NCBI GenBank assembly: GCA_025363755.1
Contig: JANYLQ010000001.1
Span: 46,364-110,363 of the forward strand
Length of the DNA: 64,000 bases
From: Hyphomicrobiales bacterium
GTDB lineage: Bacteria; Pseudomonadota; Alphaproteobacteria; Rhizobiales; Aestuariivirgaceae
Direction of reading: 5' to 3'
Below, piece by piece: positions 35,993-46,700 of this stretch; within the stretch, counting starts at the first letter, position 1; every line of letters begins with the position of its first letter. The notes beneath the pieces are model-generated. The model saw nothing but the letters and a program-made list of their open reading frames with translations, did not search any database and was not told the DNA's origin. A program made the translations under genes and the position numbers.

Positions 35993-38497
35993 GTGAAAGC
36001 CGCAGGATTGGCAGAAAACAGATTGCAAGGGCGAGATAAGATAAGAAGCACAAAGCAACATCGTATGTTGTTTCTTGCCGCGTCTCTGTCTGCTTTTGTT
36101 GCGTTGGATATTCGGGCTGCCAAAGCCGATCCAATCTTTCAGGAGGTTTCGAGCTTGCTTGGAACTTTAGCCGGGCTAGCAATTTTAGGGTCGGGCTTTT
36201 TCATATATCGCCATTACCGCAAACTTAGACAGAGCGAAGAATCGATAAGACGCAGGCTGGTTGATTTGGAACGCCAGCTTAATGAATCAGAGGCCGCAAT
36301 TGATTCCGAGCCTCAAATTTTGGTGGCGTGGCGTGGCCGCGATTCATCACCAGAGCGCATCTCGGGACGTATCCATGAACTCAAAGGTATTCCAACAAAT
36401 TTGGAAGAGTTTGCGCAATTTCGCGCGTGGCTCGAAAACGATTCTGCCGTTATCTTAGAAGATGTCGTAAAAAATTTAAGGGAAACGGGTGGTGGCTTTA
36501 ATATCGCAATCAAAACATTCGATGGTGACTTGCTCGAGGCGGCAGGGCGTGCCGCAGCTGGTCTAGCAACACTGCGCTTGAGGCCATTGTCCGGTGAGCG
36601 GCGTGTTGCAAGTGAAACAGATTACGACGCTCATAAATTGGCCAAACAAGTAGAGCGCTTGAGCGCCATACTCGATGCAGCACCATTCCCAATTTGGATC
36701 AATGATAAATCCGGCATCTTAGGTTGGGTCAATCAGGCATATGTCAGCGCAACTGAGGCGCCAGACAGCAATGATGTCATAAAGCAAAAAACTCAGATCG
36801 CAAAACTCGAAGCAATTGACCGTAAGAATGCGGATATAAACACGGGATTGGTCGGCAGAGCTCACGCAGTTCAATCAGGAAAATTGAAAGCCTATAATAT
36901 TTTTCAATCAGAACTGAGTGTCGGTCAGGCCGGTTATGCAATTGATGTCACGTCTATTGAACAAATAGAAAAAGAACTTGAACGCCACATCAACGCGCAT
37001 GCTTCAACACTTGATAAACTTAACACCGCAATCGCAATATTTGGTCCCGATCAAAGATTGAGGTTTTTCAATCAAGCCTATGTAGAGCTATGGCAGTTAG
37101 ATGAGACATGGCTACAGACCGAGCCGAGCGATGGCGAAATTCTGGATCGCTTGCGGGCAAAACGTGAATTACCTGAAGAAGTAAACTACCGTGAATGGCG
37201 CGCAAAACAACTCGCCGCTTATACCAATCTCGAAATCAGAGAAGTCTACTGGTATCTGCCCGACGGTCGTTCACTGAGAGTCATCTGCGAACAACACCCA
37301 TTCGGCGGTGTGACATACCTCTATGAAAATCTTACAAAAGAATATCAACTTGAAAGTAAGTACAATGAACTTTTTGATGTTCAGCGTGAGACACTTGATA
37401 ATTTGGCAGAAGCCGTTGCCCTCTCCGGGCCTGATGGCAGGTTGAAATTATTTAATCCTGCCTTTATGCGGTTTTGGTCACTTGATAGTCAGTTTCTCGC
37501 CGACAAACCTCACGTTGGAGATATAGCACAACTCGCAAGTCTAAGTTCGGACGCGAGAGCAGGGTGGCAGGACATTAAGTTTGGTGTCACCGGAATTGAA
37601 GCAAACCGAAAACATCACGAAGGCAGAATGAACCAAGACGGCAGATTTTTGCGTTACCGCGCGGTTCCATTACCAGATGGCAACGCGCTTATAACTTTCA
37701 CCGATATTTCTGATAGTGTAAAAGCCGAACAAGCTCTGCGAGATCGTGCCGAAGCGTTGGAAGCCGCAGACCGCCTCAAAAACAGCATTCTAACAAATGT
37801 CTCATATGAAGTTCGTACACCACTCACAAGCATCGTAGGTTTCGCCGAAACATTAGAATATGGGATTGCTGGTCCGCTCACCGCCAAACAGCGTGAATAT
37901 GTTTTAGATATTCGAAAATCATCCGAAGATCTAAAAACAATTATCGACGGAATCATCGATCTATCGGCGATTGACGCAGGGCAGATGGAGTTAAAGCTTT
38001 CGGAAATTGATATCGGTGATCTACTAACATCTGCTGCTGAAAGGCTTTCGCCGATACTGGAAAAACGAAAGTTAACAGTCGAAATTGAATTATCAAATGA
38101 CATCAAAAATATGATTGGTGATCCAGCGCGTCTCGAACAGGTTTTGGTTCATCTGTTATCAAACGCGGCAGGCTTTTCAAAACTTGGCAGCACCATTCAA
38201 ATGGGCGCGCGCAAACAAGCACAAAATATTCAGCTCTGGGTGGCCGACAACGGGCGCGGTATTGAACCCGAACTCCAAAGAAAAGTATTCGACAGATTCC
38301 AGGCTAAGCCTTCGGCCGGAAGCCACCGTGGGCCAGGGCTGGGCCTAGCGTTGGTCAAAAGCTTCACCGAACTTCACGGCGGAAAAGTATCGTTAGTTTC
38401 CAAATTGGAACATGGAACCACCGTGATATGTACTTTGCCAATCGATGGCCCGCGCAAATCTGGCACAACACTGAGCAACCGAAACTTCGCGGCATGA
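35993..38497 (+). CDS. divL: DivL-like PAS sensor kinase with Tyr in place of phospho-His
   Basis: About 834 residues: one membrane span near 48-70, several PAS-like domains from about 215 to 580, a HisKA dimerisation helix and a GHKL ATPase domain (NGRGIEPELQRKVF, GPGLGLALVKSF). The H-box reads NVSYEVRTPLTS, with Tyr605 where kinases have His. This substitution is the mark of DivL, the CckA-activating pseudo-kinase of the CtrA pathway. Position next to tsaE fits. The GTG start has AGGGG upstream; ATG 36065 is an alternative. Confidence 0.9.
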   Translation: MKAAGLAENRLQGRDKIRSTKQHRMLFLAASLSAFVALDIRAAKADPIFQEVSSLLGTLAGLAILGSGFFIYRHYRKLRQSEESIRRRLVDLERQLNESEAAIDSEPQILVAWRGRDSSPERISGRIHELKGIPTNLEEFAQFRAWLENDSAVILEDVVKNLRETGGGFNIAIKTFDGDLLEAAGRAAAGLATLRLRPLSGERRVASETDYDAHKLAKQVERLSAILDAAPFPIWINDKSGILGWVNQAYVSATEAPDSNDVIKQKTQIAKLEAIDRKNADINTGLVGRAHAVQSGKLKAYNIFQSELSVGQAGYAIDVTSIEQIEKELERHINAHASTLDKLNTAIAIFGPDQRLRFFNQAYVELWQLDETWLQTEPSDGEILDRLRAKRELPEEVNYREWRAKQLAAYTNLEIREVYWYLPDGRSLRVICEQHPFGGVTYLYENLTKEYQLESKYNELFDVQRETLDNLAEAVALSGPDGRLKLFNPAFMRFWSLDSQFLADKPHVGDIAQLASLSSDARAGWQDIKFGVTGIEANRKHHEGRMNQDGRFLRYRAVPLPDGNALITFTDISDSVKAEQALRDRAEALEAADRLKNSILTNVSYEVRTPLTSIVGFAETLEYGIAGPLTAKQREYVLDIRKSSEDLKTIIDGIIDLSAIDAGQMELKLSEIDIGDLLTSAAERLSPILEKRKLTVEIELSNDIKNMIGDPARLEQVLVHLLSNAAGFSKLGSTIQMGARKQAQNIQLWVADNGRGIEPELQRKVFDRFQAKPSAGSHRGPGLGLALVKSFTELHGGKVSLVSKLEHGTTVICTLPIDGPRKSGTTLSNRNFAA

Positions 38498-40062
38498 CAA
38501 TTTCAATTACGCAAACTATAGTTTGCAGCTCACAAATCGAAACAGAAAAGTTTGCACGAATGCTGTCCCTCTGGTCTAAACCGGGCTTAGTGATAGCGCT
38601 GAAGGGTGAGTTAGGTTCCGGAAAATCAACTTTTGCCCGCGCCTTTATAATGGCTTTGGCCAAACCAGATGATACCTTCGATGTACCAAGCCCAAGTTTC
38701 TCGCTGGTACAACTCTATGACAATACGTGTGTGCCCGTTGCTCACATTGATCTCTATCGTTTAAATACCGCCCAACAAGTAGATGAGCTAGGACTTGGCG
38801 AACTACTGACACAGTATATCTTATTAGTAGAATGGCCTGAGCGTATGACCGAAGCGTTAGCTACTTCAACACTCATACTGAATTTTTCTGGCAGCGGTGA
38901 AGTACGCGAAATTAAGATGAAAGCTGAAGGCTCGTGGATTGGGGCGCTTGACCGCAATGAAATAATTAAATCATTTCTGAATTTACATAATTATGGAAAT
39001 GCCGAGCGCGTATTTTTTGAAGGTGACGCATCCTCAAGGCGCTATGAGAAGCTGCTTAAGGATGGCAAACAGGTTTTGCTCATGGATATGCCGCAACGAC
39101 CCGATGGACCTCCTGTCAAGAACGGCCGACCCTATAGCCAAATTGCGCATCTGGCAGAAAATATCAAATCAGTCATTTGCGTGAATGGTTTTCTGGATGT
39201 TTTGGGAGGCTATAGCACGCCGAAAACATCGGCCTTTGACTATGCCAATGGCCTCGCCATCATTGAAGATTTGGGAAATCGGGTATTTGGAAAAATGTTG
39301 CTGGCAGGCGAAGACATGACCGAACCCATGCTCACAGCAGCGGAACTTCTGGCAGATCTCGGTCAACGTGCGCAGACCGACAAAATGAACTTTTTATTGT
39401 GGGGTTCATATACAATTCCACCATATGACGAAGAAGCACTGCTGATTGAAACTGAACTTCTGCCCAAATGGTTCTGGCCTTATATAAATAATACTGAGCC
39501 ACCTGATGAAGTTGTTTCATCGTTTGATATGGTGTGGAAAAAACTTCTTCCTCTGGCCAAACAAAAGTCGCCTCAAATCGTGATGCGTGATTTTCACTCC
39601 CCCAACCTTTTGTGGATTCCAGATCGTAAAGGGATTTTACGTGTAGGTTTAATAGATACGCAAGATGCAGTCATGGGCCATGCTGCCTATGATCTTGTTT
39701 CAATGATCCAAGACGCGCGCGTTGACATACCTGAGAAACTCGCACAGCAAACTTTTGAACACTATATTGCTTTGCGTAAGGCAAATCCCAATTTTACCAC
39801 TGGCACCCTGGCAATCGCAAACAAAGATGATTTTTCTGAAACGAAATTCAGAACCGCCTACGCTATATTAGGCGCTCAACGCGCCACAAAAATTCTGGGC
39901 ATTTTTGCTAGGCTGAACAAGCGGGATGGTAAGCCAGCCTATCTTAAACATATGCCGCGTGTATCGCGCTATTTGGCTGACAATCTTGAACATCCTGCAC
40001 TCGCAGAACTAAAACAATGGTATCTGAATCACCTTCCTGAAGCCTTAGGGGTGAGGCAATGA
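38494..40062 (+). CDS. TsaE / AmgK-type sugar kinase fusion
   Basis: 522 residues starting at the ATG that overlaps the divL stop. Residues 1-150 are TsaE, the t6A-tRNA ATPase, with KGELGSGKSTFARAF and VEWPERM. The rest is an aminoglycoside-phosphotransferase fold with FEGDASSRRYEK and catalytic VMRDFHSPNLLW and IDTQDAVMG, matching AmgK, which phosphorylates MurNAc/GlcNAc at C1. Neighbour murU supplies the next step. Confidence 0.92.
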   Translation: MTISITQTIVCSSQIETEKFARMLSLWSKPGLVIALKGELGSGKSTFARAFIMALAKPDDTFDVPSPSFSLVQLYDNTCVPVAHIDLYRLNTAQQVDELGLGELLTQYILLVEWPERMTEALATSTLILNFSGSGEVREIKMKAEGSWIGALDRNEIIKSFLNLHNYGNAERVFFEGDASSRRYEKLLKDGKQVLLMDMPQRPDGPPVKNGRPYSQIAHLAENIKSVICVNGFLDVLGGYSTPKTSAFDYANGLAIIEDLGNRVFGKMLLAGEDMTEPMLTAAELLADLGQRAQTDKMNFLLWGSYTIPPYDEEALLIETELLPKWFWPYINNTEPPDEVVSSFDMVWKKLLPLAKQKSPQIVMRDFHSPNLLWIPDRKGILRVGLIDTQDAVMGHAAYDLVSMIQDARVDIPEKLAQQTFEHYIALRKANPNFTTGTLAIANKDDFSETKFRTAYAILGAQRATKILGIFARLNKRDGKPAYLKHMPRVSRYLADNLEHPALAELKQWYLNHLPEALGVRQ

Positions 40063-40766
40063 GTAGAATTGGCGAAATAGCAATGGTCTTGGCCGCAGGC
40101 CTTGGCACACGCATGCGACCCCTTTCTGACCACACGCCAAAGCCCTTAATCAAAGTAGCGGGTAAACCAATCATCGGTTATGGTTTTGATAAGTTGCGTG
40201 AAGCCAAGGTGAAGAAAGCAGTCGTCAACGTTCATTATTTGCCGCAACAGGTTATTGAGTGGTGCAATACATTCTCGGATCCTGAAACCAAGATTTCAAA
40301 TGAGTCAAACGTCATCCTTGATACAGGGGGAGGAATTGCCAATGCTTTGCCCTTGCTTGGCGATGATGTTTTCTTTGTTCTCAACAGCGATTGTTTTTGG
40401 TCTGATGTGGGCGATCCCGCTCTGAATAGATTGCGCTCCACTTGGGATGATGAGAAAATGGATTGCCTTCTTCTGCTATGCGATCCATCTCAAACAACTG
40501 GATATGATGGCGAGGGCGATTTTTTGATCGAAGCAGGTGGCAAATTGAAACGTCAGCGCCAAAATGCGTTGGCCTATATTGGCGCTTATCTCGTCCATCC
40601 ACGTCTGTTTAAAAATGCGCCCATTGGAAAGTTTTCAATGAATGTTCTGTGGGACGAGGCAATAAAGCAGGGCCGCCTTTTTGGTATTGCGCATCATGGG
40701 CATTGGTTCCATGTTGGAACTCCTGATGCGATTTCCAAAGCAGAATTAAAGTTGAAGCAGGTTTGA
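40059..40766 (+). CDS. murU: N-acetylmuramate-1-phosphate uridylyltransferase MurU
   Basis: 235 residues. Nucleotidyltransferase signature VLAAGLGTRMRPLSDHTPKPLIKV at 9-32 and NSDCFW near 110 for metal and sugar binding. Adjacent to the AmgK-type domain, it most likely makes UDP-MurNAc in peptidoglycan recycling. Overlaps the fusion gene by 4 bp. Confidence 0.93.
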   Translation: MSRIGEIAMVLAAGLGTRMRPLSDHTPKPLIKVAGKPIIGYGFDKLREAKVKKAVVNVHYLPQQVIEWCNTFSDPETKISNESNVILDTGGGIANALPLLGDDVFFVLNSDCFWSDVGDPALNRLRSTWDDEKMDCLLLLCDPSQTTGYDGEGDFLIEAGGKLKRQRQNALAYIGAYLVHPRLFKNAPIGKFSMNVLWDEAIKQGRLFGIAHHGHWFHVGTPDAISKAELKLKQV

Positions 40767-40768
40767 CA

Positions 40769-43700
40769 ATGCCGACGATGCTTCCGCGTGTCTATAATAT
40801 CGCGCCCGGAGGTAACTTTCTAGACGTAATTGCGAGAAATGTTTTAGAAGGTTTTCCTCTCGAACCGACCGAAGTTAGGCCAGCACTTTCACGATGGACG
40901 ATTCTCCTGCCCACCAGGCGCGCGGCACGTCAACTCGGACTCATACTTCTCAAGCAATCGGGAAAAAAGGCTATTCGCCTCCCGCGCATTAGACCAATTG
41001 GTGATTTAGAAGAAGATCAATTAGCTGAGGCTGAATTCGAAACAGCACTCCCCAAGGCCATGTCCAAGTCTGGACAATTCTTTGCCCTGTTTTCACTGCT
41101 GCGACGCTGGAGTGAAGAAAATCCTTTAATTGCTTTAGCAAATGAAATTGCCAACTCGCCTGCCCAAAGTATTTCTTTGGCGAACAGTTTACTCAAACTT
41201 GTCCAACAATTTGAAACTGAAGAAATGACCTTGAAAAATCTCTCAGAGGTTTACGAATCAGATCTCTCTGAACACCGAAATGCAATTCTAAGTCTTTTGG
41301 AACTCATAAAAACTGCATTACCCAAAATCTTGATAGATGAAAATCTTCTAGGCCCGTCAGAAAGGCGCAATCGGTTGATTCGTTTGGAAGCGCAGCGCAT
41401 CGAACTTGATGTTGCTCAAGACCCAATCATCGCAGCTGGTTCAACCGGCACAATTCCGGCAACAAGAGCGCTATTGAAAGCTATAGCCTATCGTCCGCAA
41501 AGTGCTGTTATCTTGCCAGGGTTAGACCAATATATGGACGAGCCAACTTGGTCGTCTTTAAAGCCAGACCACCCACAACACGCTCTCCAGAAGCTTCTTG
41601 CGGAACTACAGGTCAATCGCGGTGACGTTGCTGAAATGAGCGCAGGCAACGAAGACCGAAGCCTTCTTTCTTCAGAGCTAATGCGGCCCACGCAAACTGC
41701 ACATTTATGGCGAGAAGCACTCTCTGTCAAAAAAAATAAAATTATATCTTCTATGGAGAACCTTCATTTCATCGAAACGCCTGACCGCCATATTGAGGCT
41801 AGGTCGATAGCTTTGATTCTCAGAAATGTACTCGAAACTACTGGACAAACTGGAGCTTTGGTTACGCCAGACCGTGATTTGGCGCTCAGAGTAAAAACCG
41901 AATTATTGCGTTGGAAAATTACGATTGAAGACTCAGCTGGTGAACCACTAACAGATTTTGGTCTCGCTTCACTTTTGTACCAAATTATTGAAACGATTTC
42001 AGAAGATTTTTCACCGCCAAGCTTAATCAGTCTGATTAATCATACGGCATGTGACTTTGGATTACTCCGCGATGAAATGCTCAAAGTCTTTCGTCATTTT
42101 GAAGTCGCGATTTTGAGAAACTATGGTGTCGGTAAAGGCCTTGAAAATCTTGAACGAGCGTTTGAAACTGCAAGACTTGCTTTCGTAAATTCAGATCACG
42201 TATCGCCACTGGTCGCCAAACTAACCGAACAAGATTGGTATGGGATGCAGCAATTGCTGATCAGAATTATAGAATGCATGAAACCAGTTTCAACTAGATC
42301 GATTTCACCCTTTCAAGAGCAGGTCGACATCCTTCTGAGTTGTATTGGATCGCTTGCACCACAATATAATCCGGAAGCCCCAGAAAACATACAATTTGAT
42401 TCTGCTATCAATACCGTCAGGTTAGATGCACATCGTTTGCCACCATGTGATCTTCTGACAGCAGCTATGCTTTTACTGAATGCCTTTAAAAGCGAAACCT
42501 TCAAAGAAACGCGTGGGTCCCATCCACGACTTGCAATTTACGGATTGCTTGAAGCGCGGATGATACCCGCTGATGTTTTGATTATGGGCGGTTTGAACGA
42601 GACCAAATGGCCTGCCCAGCCAGACTCCGGAACATGGCTCAACCGTCCAATGCGCGATGTATTAGGTTTGCAACAGCCAGAGCGTGAAATTGGTGTGGCT
42701 GCGCACGATTTTGCGCAAGGTCTGGGTTACGATAAAGTTTATTTAACTTGGTCAAAGCGCGTTGATGATTCTCCACTTGTCCCATCTCGTTGGATTCTCC
42801 GGTTGATGACGGTGCTGAAGGCTGCCGGAATTGAAAGAGATATTACCAAAACCAATAAATGGGTTTCTTTAGCCAAAGCGATTGATGAACCAAAAACACT
42901 CTCCCCAATCAGCAAACCGAAACCTTTACCTCCTGTAACAGCGAGGCCTGTTCGAATCAGCATTACAGAGGTCGAAAAATTAATCCGCGATCCTTATTCC
43001 GTTTACGCGAGAAGAATTCTTAAACTTGATCCGCTTTCCCCAATTGCGCGAAGACCGGACCCGGCATTACGTGGCTTGCTTTTTCACGCGGCGATTAATG
43101 AATGGAACGAACTTATTTCTAGATCTACTTTGGTGAACAGTTTTGAAAACTTAATTCTGGCGGGCAGGAGCGCCTTCGCACCCTTCTTAAATGACTCAGA
43201 AATAGCGAATTTTTGGTGGCCATGTTTCGAAAGAATGTCCAAATTCTTGGTTGAAGAGGAGGCTGACTTCAGGAAAGACTTGGCCCAGATTCATCCTGAG
43301 ATTACTGGCAGTTATGAATTTAAAATCAATGGAATAGTTCACATACTTTTTGGTCGTGCAGACCGCATCGATATTCTCAATCACGGAAATGCACGCGTGA
43401 TTGACTACAAAACAGGCACACCCCCAACCTCACAACAAGTCACAGTCGGGCTTAGCCCACAGTTAACATTGGAAGCGGCAATTCTGAAGCACGGGGAATT
43501 TCAAGGCCTAAAAGGTTCGAAAACGGATTACCTCTATTATATAAAAATTGGTGGCGGGTCTGCACCCGTTAAAATTTTTTCAATTAAGCCCACAGATGGA
43601 TCAACAATAGACGAATTGGCAGAACGTCAATTAACGGGGTTGAAGAAACTTCTGTCAAACTATCAAAATGAAAACCAAACCTATCTGCCACGCGTTGCAG

Positions 43701-43780
43701 TTTTGCGAGAAGACAATGAGTTGGATTACGATCATCTATCTCGTTTCCGTGAATGGATGCTCAATGGAGGAGGTGATTGA
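40769..43780 (+). CDS. addB: Double-strand break repair protein AddB
   Basis: Helicase-nuclease subunit that recognises Chi-like sites with AddA. 1003 residues. N-terminal degenerate helicase segment ILLPTRRAARQLGL and C-terminal RecB-type nuclease VIDYKTGTPP. The ATG at 40769 has AGCAGG upstream. Overlaps addA by 4 bp. Confidence 0.95.
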   Translation: MPTMLPRVYNIAPGGNFLDVIARNVLEGFPLEPTEVRPALSRWTILLPTRRAARQLGLILLKQSGKKAIRLPRIRPIGDLEEDQLAEAEFETALPKAMSKSGQFFALFSLLRRWSEENPLIALANEIANSPAQSISLANSLLKLVQQFETEEMTLKNLSEVYESDLSEHRNAILSLLELIKTALPKILIDENLLGPSERRNRLIRLEAQRIELDVAQDPIIAAGSTGTIPATRALLKAIAYRPQSAVILPGLDQYMDEPTWSSLKPDHPQHALQKLLAELQVNRGDVAEMSAGNEDRSLLSSELMRPTQTAHLWREALSVKKNKIISSMENLHFIETPDRHIEARSIALILRNVLETTGQTGALVTPDRDLALRVKTELLRWKITIEDSAGEPLTDFGLASLLYQIIETISEDFSPPSLISLINHTACDFGLLRDEMLKVFRHFEVAILRNYGVGKGLENLERAFETARLAFVNSDHVSPLVAKLTEQDWYGMQQLLIRIIECMKPVSTRSISPFQEQVDILLSCIGSLAPQYNPEAPENIQFDSAINTVRLDAHRLPPCDLLTAAMLLLNAFKSETFKETRGSHPRLAIYGLLEARMIPADVLIMGGLNETKWPAQPDSGTWLNRPMRDVLGLQQPEREIGVAAHDFAQGLGYDKVYLTWSKRVDDSPLVPSRWILRLMTVLKAAGIERDITKTNKWVSLAKAIDEPKTLSPISKPKPLPPVTARPVRISITEVEKLIRDPYSVYARRILKLDPLSPIARRPDPALRGLLFHAAINEWNELISRSTLVNSFENLILAGRSAFAPFLNDSEIANFWWPCFERMSKFLVEEEADFRKDLAQIHPEITGSYEFKINGIVHILFGRADRIDILNHGNARVIDYKTGTPPTSQQVTVGLSPQLTLEAAILKHGEFQGLKGSKTDYLYYIKIGGGSAPVKIFSIKPTDGSTIDELAERQLTGLKKLLSNYQNENQTYLPRVAVLREDNELDYDHLSRFREWMLNGGGD

Positions 43781-46700
43781 AAAAGCCCTTCACCCCGACG
43801 CGCCAACAAACGAATGCAGCAGACCCCAAGAGATCAGTTTGGGTTACGGCCAATGCTGGCTCTGGTAAAACTCACGTATTGGTCGAGCGTGTAATCCGGC
43901 TATTGCTTGACGGTGCCGAACCGGCGTCTATTTTGTGTATAACATTTACAAAGGCCGCCGCCACGGAAATGGCAACGCGTCTCAATGATCGATTGAGCAC
44001 ATGGACTGCCTTCGACGATGAATTGTTGAAGATCGAGCTTTCGAATATTGGCATTAGTGATCCACAATCAGAACATCTGATCAAAGCGCGCCAGCTTTTT
44101 ACGATGGTTTTAGAAACGCCGGGCGGACTAAAAATACAGACTATTCATGCCTATTGCGAAAGATTGTTGCAGCTGTTTCCGGTTGAAGCAGGATTAGCGC
44201 CCGGGTTTCGTGTGCTGGATGAAAGGCAGGCGCGTTATTTGCGTGATGAAGCAAAAGAAGAAATCTTGCGTCAAACCGCAATCGATCAGAATCTAGCAAC
44301 TGCATTCTCGCAAGTTGTAGAAAATTGCAATAGCGAAACGTTTAGCAGTTTGGTTCAAAACTTTCTGAGCTCGACAAATAATCTCAGAAGTTTTCTCGAA
44401 TCTGACTTAGATGCTGAAAGCTTTTCATTGCTTTTGAAAAATGCGACCGGACTTGGACTGGACGAAACGCAGCGGTCAATTATCTTTAAGTTAAATGCAA
44501 TAGATGAAGAAGCCTATCGATTGCATTCTCAAATTATTGGAAAATACAAATCATATCGAGGCCACGATGCGTCGATGATGATGAAGCAGTTGTTAGGTGA
44601 TGATGGGCGCATTGGACTTCTTAAAAAGCTCTTTTTTACCAAAGATAAAGACTTAAAGTCGCGAGGAAAACTCATTGCAAAAGACACAGCGGATAATCAC
44701 CCAGGAACCGAACAATTTATCGTCAATGAACAGCTGAGATTGGGAGCACTCTTCCATCAACAGGATATTTTAAAGCGGATAGAATTCACGACTGCTATTT
44801 TTACACTCAGCAAGGCAATTCATGCATGCGTTGAAGCGAAAAAGAGACAACTCGGCAGCTATGATTTTGATGATCTAATCAAGCGCGCCAGTCTGCTCTT
44901 GCGGGATGCGCGCGCCACGCAATGGGTTCTTTATAAGCTCGATTCGGGTTTGAATCATATATTGCTAGATGAGGCCCAAGACACCAGCCCTGCGCAATGG
45001 CAGATTATCCAAGCTTTGGCTGATGAGTTCTTCGCGGGGTCTGGACAGCCGAAGTCGACCGAGCGCACCATTTTTGTGGTCGGTGATCGCAAGCAATCAA
45101 TTTACAGTTTTCAGGGTGCTGATGCGGTCACATTTGCCGCAGCCCGAACACACTTTTTATCTTTGATCAAACGAATGTCTAAGCCTTCGGCTGAAATTGA
45201 ACTTAATATTTCCTATCGTAGCACTCAAGAAATTCTGGACGCTGTGAACAAGGTATTCCCAGCAAGCGATCCTGCAAGGTTAGGTTTTGCACCCGAAGAT
45301 GCATCGGAACAAGACCACACGACCAACCGAAAGAGCGCAATCGGTCGGGTTGAAGTTTGGCCTTTGGTGCTGCCAAATGATGTGGAAGAGGAGCGTGATC
45401 ATTGGTTAGCCCCCATTGATCGAGAGCCCGCTCAATCACCCAAACGCCAATTGGCCATGCAAATTGCCCGGACAATAAAGTCATGGATCGGAAGGCGAAA
45501 ACTAGTTTCACTCGACCGAGCGATTGTAGCAGGAGATATTATGATCTTGCTTCAATCGCGCAGCTCTTTGTTTTCAATGTTAATTGCAGAGTTGCGGAAA
45601 ATTGGCGTCCCTGTGGCCGGCGCCGACCGCCTCAAATTGCACGAAAGTATCGCGGTTCAAGATTTGTTAGCAATCGCGCAATGGGTACTTCTCCCGATTG
45701 ATGATTACGCATTGGCATGTTTGCTCAAAAGCCCCTTTGTTCCAAACCCGCTGAATGAAGCAGAGCTATTTGATCTGGCATACAACCGAGTAGCACAGTC
45801 GCTATGGGACAGAGTGCAAAGTCAAAACACTTTGAATTCAACATGGCTCATGGATCTCATAGATCATTCGGAGAACGCCAGTTCTTATGATTTCTTCTCG
45901 TATATATTGAGCAACTATCGCAAGGCAATGTTGGAAAGATTGGGTCCCGAAGCAAGCGATGCCACTGATGCTTTTCTTGATCAGGCGCGCAGCTATGAGT
46001 TGCAGCATGGCCGCTCGCTGACTGGCTTTTTGCATTGGTTTAATGAAGGTGAAACGGAAATAAAACGCGAACTTGAAACAACATCTGGCGAGGTGCGTCT
46101 GATGACAGTACACGGGGCAAAAGGTTTGGAAGCAAATATAGTATTTCTTGCCGATGCAGCTTCAGTGCCAAAGGGGCGTGATGCAAACCGTATAACTTTG
46201 ATACCCGACGGTAATATTGGAACAGCTTTGCCATTGCTCAACGTGAGCGGTCTTTCAACTTCGCCAAATCTGCAAGAATGGATTGATGGCTCTGAAAATA
46301 GAATAGCGGCAGAGCGTAGACGTCTTCTTTATGTTGCAATGACCAGAGCGCGCGAAGAGCTTTATATTTGTGGCGCAAAGGGTAAGCGCAAGGATATTCC
46401 AAACGATTGCTGGTACGCAATTGTTGGACCCATTCTAGGCGTCACTTCGCGTTCGAATGAAGACATCGGAGATGCGGGTACAGGAATAGGACATGCTAAA
46501 GAAAGTACACAAATACCGTCTTGGGCGTTGACGTCTGCACCGGCAGAAAAATTACTTAAAGCCAGAGCCGCAACGAGCTTAAAATCCCAGTCCGAAATCA
46601 GCCAGTCAATCTCAAAGCAAGCTGAATTTAAACGCGGAACGGCAATTCACACTTTGCTCCAGAACCTAGCCAATATGCCACGCGAAGGCCAAGAAACGGT

